Source: JASLEW01 sp963732005 (GTDB lineage: Bacteria > Acidobacteriota > Thermoanaerobaculia > Multivoradales > UBA5704). Taken from it: DNA of 64,000 nt. The notes under the pieces were generated by a model. The model ran no database searches, was not told the origin of the DNA, and saw only the letters and a program-made list of their open reading frames with translations. The translations under genes and the position numbers were made by a program. The stretch lies in contig CAVSXT010000002.1 of assembly GCA_963732005.1 (NCBI GenBank), positions 1 to 64,000 on the forward strand. Reading direction: 5' to 3'. This document shows, piece after piece, positions 43,001 to 51,700 of this stretch; position 1 is the first letter of the stretch, and every line of letters begins with the position of its first letter.

Positions 43001-44712
43001 TCGTCTGCCGCCGCCTCACCCTCGCCGAGCAGGTCGGCGGCCTCCCATACCGCCACCGCCGGGCCGTCCCGCCGCTCGCCGAGAGCCGCGCGCAGCCGGT
43101 CCGCCAGCTGGCCGGCGCTCACCACTCCGCCGGCGCCCGCCGCCTCGACCATCGCCGCCAGCCGCGCCGGTGGATCCGCCGGCGCCAGCGGCAGATAGGC
43201 GCCGCCGGCGCGCCAGACCCCGAGCAGCACGGCCACCTGCTCGCGGCTCCGGCTCAGATAGAGCCCGACAATGCTCTCCCGGCCCACGCCTCGCCGCCGC
43301 AGCGCCCGCGCCACCCGCGCCGCGCGCCGCCACAGCTCCTCGTAGGTCCAGGCATCCGCCCCCGCGCTCGCCATCGCCACCGCCGGTGCGCCGGCGCGCT
43401 GCCGCGCCTGCGCCGCGATCTGCGACAGCACGCTGCCGCCGCCCTCGCCACCGCCGCCGGCGTTCGCCGCCGTCCGCTCGCCGCGGCCCCATCCCAGCAG
43501 CGCCGACCGCTGCCGCGCCGGCAGCAGCGGCAGCGCGCCCACCTCCCGGTCCGGGGCCGCCGCCGCCCCGCGCAGCAGCTCCTCCCACTGCTCGAGCACG
43601 TCGCCCCACCGCCCCTCGCGCGCGCTCGCCAACGTCGCGTCCAGGCCGTCGCCCCGCTCCACGCACCACAGCCGCACCGCGGTGCCTCCCGCCTCTGCCG
43701 CCGCCGCGTCCGCCTCCACGATCTCCACCTCGACCTCGCCGCAACGCAGCGGGCCGATCGCCGCGTCATAGGTGAAGCCGAGCTCCGGCAACCAGTCGCC
43801 CGGCGCCAGGTACTCCTCCCAACCCGCCGCGTCCGCGACCTCCTCGGCCAGCCTGGCGACCAGCTGGCGGAAGCCCTCGCCGGCGATCAGGCGGCCCGGG
43901 ATCGGCAGATCCTTCGCGAACGGACCGAGGCAGTCGGCCAGCGGCTCGTACTGGCGCCCATCCACCCGCATTCCCAACCAACGCCTGGTATAGGGGTCTG
44001 CCGTCTGACGTGCGGCCAACGCCTGCCAGCCCGCGAGCGCCACCAGCTCGGGCGGGACGCCCCATTCGCCGGCCAGCGCGCGCAGGCGCTGCCACAGAGC
44101 GCCGTCGAGGCTGCGGCAGGCCCGGGCGCCGCCGCCAACCGGCGCCCACAGCCGCAACGGTTCGCCGAGCGACGGCCGCCGCTCCTGCCAGAAGCGGCGA
44201 CCGGCCGCCGTCTCCTCGCCCACCAGCAGCTCCTGCTGCCACTCGCCGACGGCGGCGTACTGCGGCAACTCGTCCGCCAGGCCGGCGTAGCGCCGGCCTG
44301 CCGCCGCGGCCAGGTTCACCAGCCCGCGGCGGTCGGCGTTGAGCAGCGGCAGGCTGATCCGCCACCGCCAGCCGCCGCCGGCGGCCGGGGAGAGAGAGGT
44401 TCGCAACACCGCGCCCTGTCCCGGGTTGCGCTCGAGAGCCCCCCAACCGGCGTCGGCCCCCACCGCGATCTCGACGCCGGCGCTCTCGTCGATCCTCTGC
44501 ACCGGCGCCGGCAGCCCGTCGACGCGGCCGATGCGGGTGCGCAGGATCTCCTGCTCGCCGGCCAGCTGCCGGATCGCCGCGCACCAGCGGTCCACCGCCA
44601 CCGGTCCGTGCAGGATCGCCACCGCCCGCGCCCGGCGGTCGAGGGCCGCCGGACCGGCCTGCAGCAGAGCGCGCTGCGCAGGCGAGACGGCTGTGGCGGA
44701 TCCGTGCCCCAT
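40078..44712 (-). CDS. NRPS B: C*-A(Asn)-T-C
   Basis: 1544 residues from ATG 44712, two bases after the dioxygenase stop. The first domain (about 1-430) is condensation-like but has LLNADRRG in place of HHxxxDG; it closely resembles the first domain of NRPS F. The A domain (SGSTGRPKG ~594) has pocket residues D-L-T-K-V-G-E-V-G, the Asn type (Asp possible). T is GGDS (~1002). The C-terminal C domain is intact (HHHLILDGW ~1217; INTLPIRARV). With the last C domain of NRPS A supplying condensation, this gives module 3. The free dioxygenase immediately upstream is the obvious partner for beta-hydroxylating this Asn. Confidence 0.92.
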   Translation of the reverse strand: MGHGSATAVSPAQRALLQAGPAALDRRARAVAILHGPVAVDRWCAAIRQLAGEQEILRTRIGRVDGLPAPVQRIDESAGVEIAVGADAGWGALERNPGQGAVLRTSLSPAAGGGWRWRISLPLLNADRRGLVNLAAAAGRRYAGLADELPQYAAVGEWQQELLVGEETAAGRRFWQERRPSLGEPLRLWAPVGGGARACRSLDGALWQRLRALAGEWGVPPELVALAGWQALAARQTADPYTRRWLGMRVDGRQYEPLADCLGPFAKDLPIPGRLIAGEGFRQLVARLAEEVADAAGWEEYLAPGDWLPELGFTYDAAIGPLRCGEVEVEIVEADAAAAEAGGTAVRLWCVERGDGLDATLASAREGRWGDVLEQWEELLRGAAAAPDREVGALPLLPARQRSALLGWGRGERTAANAGGGGEGGGSVLSQIAAQARQRAGAPAVAMASAGADAWTYEELWRRAARVARALRRRGVGRESIVGLYLSRSREQVAVLLGVWRAGGAYLPLAPADPPARLAAMVEAAGAGGVVSAGQLADRLRAALGERRDGPAVAVWEAADLLGEGEAAADEPAAAGGEEAWPEQAAYVIYTSGSTGRPKGVVVPHGALGNYVRWARAAYGDSAPIDSLVHTPLSFDLTVTSLLVPLAAGGRVELVGEAGPGESAAGVEGVEGLRRALERDLTAGEPGATRLLKLTPSHLRALSAGWEESGETERRLRCRAMVVGGEPLASDLAARWRVDGGPGGSGGRRLWNEYGPTEAVVGCSAWEAGDDDAGAGNVPIGRPLANVELYVVDAWGELVPEGVAGELWVGGAGLARGYLADPAATAKRFVPDAWGRGGSRLYRTGDRARWRAGGELEHLGRVDEQLKIRGHRIEPAEVEAALRALPGVREAVVVARAEERRPEAMRLVAYVVGDAGPEREWRATLRRRLPEPMVPAALVRLERLPLTAHGKVDRRSLPAPRPGADAAPWEPPRTAAERALAAIWSELLGGVRVGRDDNFFELGGDSILSVQAAARARRHGLRLAPRQVFEHQTLQALAAVAEPLSHSPAAAGEPAPPAPAPPTALRADELASIAAAYPDFADAYALTPLQAGLLFHALYEPRANAYYSQLHCTLAGELDAPRLRRAWQRLGERHEMLRTAFVAGLRQPVQVVLRAVELPWRQEDWRHLDQDEQRRRRRQLAAADRELGYDLERAPLTRLGIVRLADGLHWLLWSHHHLILDGWSMAVLVRELFEAYEAEGLGRAPGWRPARPFRDYVDWLRRQDHDAAEAYWRHRLAGVEATVVAGGSAFEEAPGGGVPAGAPGGAHRRRRRELGETASRRLEAFARSRRLTLNTVVQGAWCLVLASRLERDEVVFGATVAGRPSELEGVEDMVGLFINTLPIRARVQAEADLEAWLRQLQLQTAAARQYEHTALPDVQRWSGLAAGQPLFDSLLVFENLPAATPTHAGGLAIADLTTATDNNYAINLVVIPGDRLALDAFHAPRATSRSAALLADLVAVLDRIAQLAERAPLTVGELAAAAGIAAGDSAAALDEATFQLEVES
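41685..43770. repeat. Asn-type A-T cassette, copy in NRPS B
   Basis: Third copy. Here, and in NRPS F, the similarity extends through the whole degenerate first domain to the gene start. Confidence 0.75.
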
Positions 44713-44714
44713 CG

Positions 44715-45734
44715 TCACCCGTTTGGGTACGGCCGCGCCATGCCGACCAGGATCTGGCGCGGTCCCGAGAATGGTTCGCGCGCGTGAGCGGTCAGCATGT
44801 TGTCCAGCAGCAGGACGTCGCCCGTGCGCCACGGGAACGTCACCGCTTCCTGACGGTACGCCTGGCGAAGGATCTCGACATCGGTGGGATCGATGTCCGT
44901 GCCGTCGCCGTAGAAGGTCTGATTGGGCAGCTCGCCTTCACCCACCTCGGCGAGCAGCGCCTCGCGGGTCGCCGGATCGAGGCTCGAGCTGTGGAAGAAC
45001 GCCGCATGGTTGAACCACACCGGCTCCCCGGTCTGGGGGTGAGCGGCCACCGCCGGGCGCCGCGCCCGGGTGGTGAGGCGATCGCCCGGATGCCACTCGC
45101 AATCGAGCCCGGCCTCCCGGCAGTAGCTCTCCACCACGCCTCGGTCGTCGCTCTGGAACGCCTGCTGCCAGGAGTGACCGAGCCCGCCGCGGAAATGGCG
45201 CACGTAGAGCACGCCGTGCTGCTCGAAGCGCTCGCGCAGCGCCGGCGGGATGCGCGTCAGCACCCGCCGCACGTCCGCGATGGGAGTCTCGCCACCTTGC
45301 AGCGGCGAGGTCACGCAATGGAAGGCGATGCGCAGCGGCCAGCGGCGCTGGTACGAGTTCTCGTTGTGGAACAGGATGGGGCGTTGCGGCGGATAGTCGG
45401 TCGAGGTGTAGATCCGGTCCGAAACCTGGTGGCGCGGCGAGGAACGCTCCTTGTACTCGAGCAGCTCGCCTGCCACCGCGGCCAGGAGCTGCCGGAAATC
45501 CTCGAGCGCCGGCACCGCGAAGCCCCGCCACAGCACGGCGCCGTTGTCGAGCAGCCACGATTCCACCAGGGCGGCGTTCTCGCGCGCCCAATCGACCAGC
45601 CGCAGCCCGTCCACGTTGGGCTTGACGATGCGCAGCAGCCGGCTGTCCGCCGTGAAGCGCTCGGCCGTGACCAGGTTGGTGCCGTCGGCGCGGATGGCCT
45701 GCCGGCGGCCGGCGAACGTCGGGGTTGGCGGCAT
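44715..45734 (-). CDS. TauD/SyrP-like Fe(II)/2-oxoglutarate dioxygenase
   Basis: 339 residues. The iron-binding triad is H123-x-E125 in FHNENSY and a distal His (H317) in LTAHARE; the Glu ligand is as in AsnO and clavaminate synthase rather than TauD (Asp). An Arg in the C-terminal strand (PRQILVGMAR) would bind 2-oxoglutarate. Members next to NRPS genes beta-hydroxylate Asp or Asn, free (AsnO) or carrier-bound (SyrP). The start ATG 45734 shares one base with the NRPS A stop (TGATG) and has AGGAGGT 6 nt upstream, so reinitiation is efficient. It is the stand-alone relative of the two dioxygenase domains fused to NRPS C and D; its neighbour NRPS B carries an Asn-type A domain. Confidence 0.92.
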   Translation of the reverse strand: MPPTPTFAGRRQAIRADGTNLVTAERFTADSRLLRIVKPNVDGLRLVDWARENAALVESWLLDNGAVLWRGFAVPALEDFRQLLAAVAGELLEYKERSSPRHQVSDRIYTSTDYPPQRPILFHNENSYQRRWPLRIAFHCVTSPLQGGETPIADVRRVLTRIPPALRERFEQHGVLYVRHFRGGLGHSWQQAFQSDDRGVVESYCREAGLDCEWHPGDRLTTRARRPAVAAHPQTGEPVWFNHAAFFHSSSLDPATREALLAEVGEGELPNQTFYGDGTDIDPTDVEILRQAYRQEAVTFPWRTGDVLLLDNMLTAHAREPFSGPRQILVGMARPYPNG

Positions 45735-48700
45735 CAACGAACCTCCTGAGCGGCGTCGGGGCGGCGGGCGAGCCGATGGGCGAGCTTGCGGCGATTGGCG
45801 GCGCGCAGTGCCTCCGCCAGCGCGGCGCGGCGCCGCTCGGCATGGCCGTCGAGGCGCCGCACCAGCTCGGCCAGGGACGCCGCCGGCGCCTCGGCCAGCA
45901 GCTCCGCGGCCGCCACCAGGTCGACGGCCAGCCCCTCGACGAACGGCAGGTCGAATCGTGCGGTCGCGAACTCGATGCGCCCGGCGAGGCCGCCGGCACG
46001 CGGAGCGAGGTCGACCAGCAGATCGAGCTTGACCCGTTCCGCGGCGGCGCCGGCGGCGCTGACCTCCAATCCCGCCAGCTGCAAGGCGGGGAGCGGGGCG
46101 TTCTGCAGCGCGAGCTTGACCTGGAAGAGGGGATGCCGGCCGGCCTCGCGCACCGGTTGCAGCATGCCGACGATCTGCTCGAAGGGCGTTTCCTGGTGAG
46201 CGTAGGCGGTCAGCGCGGTCTCCCTCACCCGCCGCAGCAGCTCGCGCGCGCTCGGATCGCCGCCGGCGTCCAAGCGCAAGACCAGTTGGTTGACGAAGAA
46301 GCCGATCAGCTCCTCGAGCTCGACACGGTCGCGGTTGGCGGCGTCGGTGCCGACGACCAGGTCTTCCCCGGCGCCGTGCCGTCGCAGCACGATCACGAAC
46401 GCCGCGAGCATCGCCATGAAGAGGGTCACCCCTTCGCGTCGCGCGAGCTCCTGCAGGCGCCGCGTCAGCTCCGGCCCCACCTCGAAGCGGTGCTCGGCGC
46501 CCTGCTGGTCGTGCCCGCCGGTGTCGGCGGCATCGCGGTTGCCGGCAGTGCGGTCGAGCCCCTCTCCGAGCGGCGAGGGCGGCGCGCCGGCCAGCTGGCG
46601 CCGCCAGTGCTCGAGGCTGCGCTGCAGGCGCTCGCCGTGCCACCGCTCGCGCTGCCACCGGGCGTAATCCTTGTATTGCAGGGCGAGCGGCGCCAGGCGC
46701 GGTGGGCGCCCTTCGCGGCCGGCGGCATAGAGCTCGCCCAGCTCGCGTACCAGGACCCCCACCGACCAGCCGTCGGCCGCGATGTGATGCAGGGTCAGCA
46801 GCAGCGCATGCTCCGACGGCCCGAGGCGGGCCAGCACGGCGCGCAGCGGCCAGCTCTGCCGCAGATCGAACCGGTGCCGGGCCTCGCGGCGGGCGAGCCG
46901 CTGCAGCTCCGCCTCTCCCGCCACCTCGGCGAGCGGCAGGCGCAGCGGAGCCGCCGGGTCGATCACCTGGATGGGCTCGCCGTCCCGGTCGGCGAAGCGG
47001 GTGCGCAGGCTCTCGTGGCGGGCGACGATCTCGCCGAGGCCCCGCTCCAGGGCATCCCGGCGCAGCTCGCCGCGGAGGCGGACGACCGCCGCGATGTTGT
47101 AGGCCGGATCGCCCGGCGCCAGCTGATCGACCGTCCACAGGCGCTGCTGCGCGTACGACAACGGCCAGGGGCCGGCGCCGCGCCCGGCGGCGAGGGGAGG
47201 GCCGGCGTCCAGGTCGCTGCCGCGGCGCCGCTCGATCTGGCGCGCCAGCTCGTGCAGCACCGGCGTGTCGTAGAGCTGCCGCGCCGGCAGCTCCACGCCG
47301 AAGGCCGGGCGGACGCGCGCCGCTGCCTGGGTCACGGTCAGTGAGTGGCCACCGAGCTCGAAAAAGTTCGCGCCCCGGCTCACCGGCCCGCAGCCGAGCA
47401 CCTCCGCCCAGATCCCGGCCAGCACCTGCTCGACCGGCGTGCGCGGCGCCTCCCAGGCGCCGTCCCCGCCGTCCGGCAACGCCAGAGACGGTGGTGGCAT
47501 CGGCAGCGCCGCGCGATCCAGCTTGCCGCTCTGGTTGAGCGGCAGCCGCTCCAGGCTGACGATCGCCGCCGGCACCATGTAGTCGGGCAGATGCCGGCGC
47601 AGCGCCGCGCGCCATCGCGCCGCCGCCGCCGCCGGGTCCGGGTCCGGCGGCGCCGCCACGTAGCCCACCAGGCACGGCTCTCCCGCCGGCGTCTCGCCCA
47701 CCACCACCGCCGCATCCCGCACCCCCGGCTGCCGGCGCAGGGCCGCCTCGATCTCGCCGGGCTCGATCCGGTAGCCGCGGAGCTTCACCTGGCGGTCGAT
47801 CCGCCCCAGGTAGCGCAGCTCGCCGTCCTCGCCCCACAGCACCTCGTCGCCGGTGCGATACAGGCGCTCTCCCGGCTCGCCGCTCCAACCGTCCGGGACG
47901 AAACACGCCGCCGTCTTGTCCGGCTGCCCGGCGTAGCCCCGCGCCACCGCCGGCCCGCCCACCCACAGCTCGCCGGCCACGCCTACCGGCACCGGCTCGC
48001 CCCAGCCGTCCACGACGCGCGCCCGCAGGTCAGGCAGCACCCGCCCGATCGGGCTGGCCTCTCCCGGCTCGCCCGCCCGGACGGCGTGCCCGCTCACGAT
48101 CACTGCCGTTTCTGTGACCCCATACAAGTTCACTAGTGCCGGTCCGGAGTCACCCCGCGACGTGAACCACGATCGCAGGCTGGCTGGCGGCAGCGCCTCG
48201 CCGCCCGCGAACAGCCGGCGCACCGCCAGGCCTCCGGGCCATCCGGCCTCCTCCTCGGCGCGCAGCCACTGGCCCAACGCCGCGGGCGTCTGGTTGAGCA
48301 CCGTCACCGCTTCGCGCCGCGCCACCTCGCCCAGCGTCGCCGGCAAGCCTGCTCCCCAGCCGGGCATCACCGCCAGGCGGCCGCCGTAGAGCAGTGCTCC
48401 CCACATCTCCCAGACCGAGAAATCGAAGGCGTAGGAATGGAACAGCAGCCATACGTCGTCGCTGCCGAAGCCGTACCACGGCTCGGTCGCGGTGAACAGC
48501 CGCGCGACGTTGGCGTGGGTCACCATCACGCCCTTCGGCCGGCCCGTCGAGCCCGAGGTGTGGATGACGTAGGCCAGGGAACCCGGCAGCGCCAGCGGGG
48601 GCGGGTTGGCGCCGTCGAGCGGTTCTGGATACGCGCCGTCCAGCGGCGCGGGGCTGGCGTCAAGCGGCTCCCGTTCCTCGTCGAGCGCCAGCAGCCGCGC

Positions 48701-51700
48701 GCCGCCCGCCGCCGCCTGCAGGCGCTGCCGCAGTGCCGCCGTCGTCACCACCACCGTCACGCCGGCGCCGGCGATCATCGCCGCCAGGCGCTCGACCGGG
48801 TTTGCCGGTTCCAGGGGCACGTAGGCGGCGCCCGCTTTGAGGACTCCCAGGATCGTCACCACCAGCTCCGCCGACCGCTCCAGGCACACCCCCACCCGCC
48901 CGTCGACGTCGATGCCGACCTGGCGCAGGCGCCGGCCCAGCCGGTTGGCGCGCCGGTTCAGCTCGCCATAGCTCAGGTACAGCTCGTCGCAGCTCAGCGC
49001 CGTCGCCTGCGGGCGCCGCGCCGCCTGCGCCTCGAACAGCTCGCACAGCGTCCGCGCCGGCGCGGCGCCGGCCACCGCCGCACCCGCCAGCAGCTGGGCG
49101 CGCTCCGCCGCGCTCAGCATCCCCAGCCGCCACACCGGCTGGCCGGCATCGGCCGCCAGCGCGTGCAGCAGGTTGCGATAGTGCGCCGCGAGGCGCACCG
49201 CCGCCGGCTCGTCCCATGCCCCGGCGCGGTAGAGCAAGGCAAAGCGGCAATCCGCATCGGCGTGCGCGACGTGGAGCTCGAGTGGGAAACGCAGGGTTGC
49301 GGCCTGGGTGGTGAAGCGCGCGAGCCGCAGGCCGCCGCCGAACCTGCCCGCCGCGGGCTCGTCCTGGGGCGACAGGACCGCCTGCACCAGATCGTCGCCC
49401 AGGGCGGTCTCGGGCTCGGCGCGCCGCACCGCCTCGGCGATCTGGTCGTAGGGGATGTCCTGGTGCAGGTAGGCGCTCAACACCACTTCGCGCACCTGGT
49501 CCAGCAGCTCGCCGACGCTGGCGTCGCGATTCAACTTGAAGCGCAGGGGCAGCAGGTTCACGAACAGGCCCACCAGGCCTTCGAGCTCGAGGCGGTCGCG
49601 GCAGGTCGCCGGCGCGCCGACGACGAAGTCGTTCCGGCCGCTATGGCGCTGCAGCAGCACGGCGAAGCCCGCCAGCAGCGCCATGAATGCCGTCACGCCC
49701 TGCCGGCGCCCCAGCTCGCGCAGCTGGCCGGACAGCGCCGCACCCAGCTCGCCGCGGTGCTCCCTGCCTTCGTCGCCGCGGCCCTCGCCGCCGGCGGCGG
49801 CATGCGGTGCGCGGTCCTGGCGGGAGCCGATCCGCAGCCGTGCGCTTGCCGCGAGGTGCCCGCGCCAGTAGCCGATGCCGCGCAGCAGGCGGCCGCCGCC
49901 CAGGCGCTGCCGCTGCCAGCCGGCGTAGTCGCGGTATTGGAGCGCGAGCGGCGGCAGCCGCGGCTCGCGCCGTTCGCAGCGTGCGCCGTAGAGAGCGCCG
50001 AGCTCGCGCGCCAGGATCCCGATCGACCAGCCGTCCGCCGCGATGTGATGCACGGTCGCCAGCAGCGCGTGGTCCTCCGGGCCCAGGCGGAGCAGCCGGA
50101 AGCGGATCACCGGGCCACGCCGTAGGTCGAAGCCGAGCCGCGCTTCGGCGAGCGCGAGGCGATCCAGCTCCGCCTCGCCGGCAGCGTCCTCCGCCGCGAG
50201 CGCGAGCGGCGGCGGCGGCGCGACCCATTGCGCGGGCTCGCCGCCCTCGTCCGTATAGCGAGTGCGCAGGATCTCGTGGCGCTCGACGAGGTCTGCGAGG
50301 CTGGCCGCCAGCGCCTCCACCCGCAGCTCGCCGCCCAGGCGCAGGAGGACCGAGACGTTGTAGGCCGGGTCGCCCGGCGCCAGCTGATCGAAGGCCCAGA
50401 GCTGCCGCTGCCCGTACGACAGCGGCCAGGGGCCGGCGCTGCCCCCGGCGGCCAGGGGCGGGTCGGCGTCCACGTCGCTGCCGCGACGCTGCTCGATCTG
50501 CCTCGCCAGCTCGTGCAGCACCGGCGCGTCGTAGAGCTGCCGCGCCGGCAGCTCCACGCCGAAGGCGCGGCGGACCCGCGACGCGGCCTGGGTCATGGTC
50601 AGCGAGTGGCCGCCGAGCTCGAAGAAGCTCGCGCCGCGGCTCACCGGCCCGCAGCCGAGCACCTCCGACCAGATCCCGGCCAGCACCTGCTCGACCGGCG
50701 TGCGCGGCGCCTCCCAGTTGGTGTCACCGCCGTCCGCCGCCGCCCACGACATCGCCGGCAGCGCCGCGCGATCCAGCTTCCCGCTCTGGTTGAGCGGCAG
50801 TCGTTCCAGGCTGACGATCGCCGCCGGCACCATGTAGTCGGGCAGGCGCCGGCGCAGCGCCGCGCGCCACCGCGCCGCCGCCGCCGCCGGGTCAGGATCC
50901 GGGTCCGCCGCCACGTAGCCCACCAGGCACCGCTCTCCCGCCGGCGTCTCGCCCACCACCACCGCCGCGTCCCGCACTCCCGGCTGCCGGCGCAGGGCCG
51001 CCTCGATCTCGCCGGGCTCGATCCGGTAGCCGCGGAGCTTCACCTGCCGGTCGATCCGCCCCAGGTAGCGCAGCTCGCCGTCCTCGCCCCACAGCACCTC
51101 GTCGCCGGTGCGATACAGGCGCTCTCCCGGCTCGGTGCTCCAGCCGTCCGGGACGAAACGCGCCGCCGTCTTGTCCGGCTGTCCGGCATAGCCGCGCGCC
51201 ACCGCCGGCCCGCCCACCCACAGCTCGCCGGCGACCCCCACCGGCACCGGCTCGCCCCAGCCGTCCACGACGCGCGCCCGCAGGTCCGGCAGCGCCCGCC
51301 CGATCGGGCTGGCCTCTCCCGGCTCGCCCGCCCGCACGGCGTGCCCGCTCACGATCACGGCGGTCTCGGTGACCCCGTACAGGTTCACCAGCTCCGGTCC
51401 GCGGTCGCCCCGCGACGCGAACCACGAGCGCAGGATGGCTGGCGACAGCGCCTCGCCGCCCGCGAACAGCCGGCGCACCGCCAGGCCTCCGGGCCATCCG
51501 GCCTCCTCCTCGGCGCGCAGCCACTGGCCCAACGCCGCGGGCGTCTGGTTGAGCACCGTCACCGCTTCGCGCCGCGCCACCTCGCCCAGCGTCGCCGGCA
51601 AGCCTGCTCCCCAGCCGGGCATCACCGCCAGGCGGCCGCCGTAGAGCAAGGCTCCCCACATCTCCCAGACCGAGAAATCGAAGGCGTAGGAGTGAAACAG

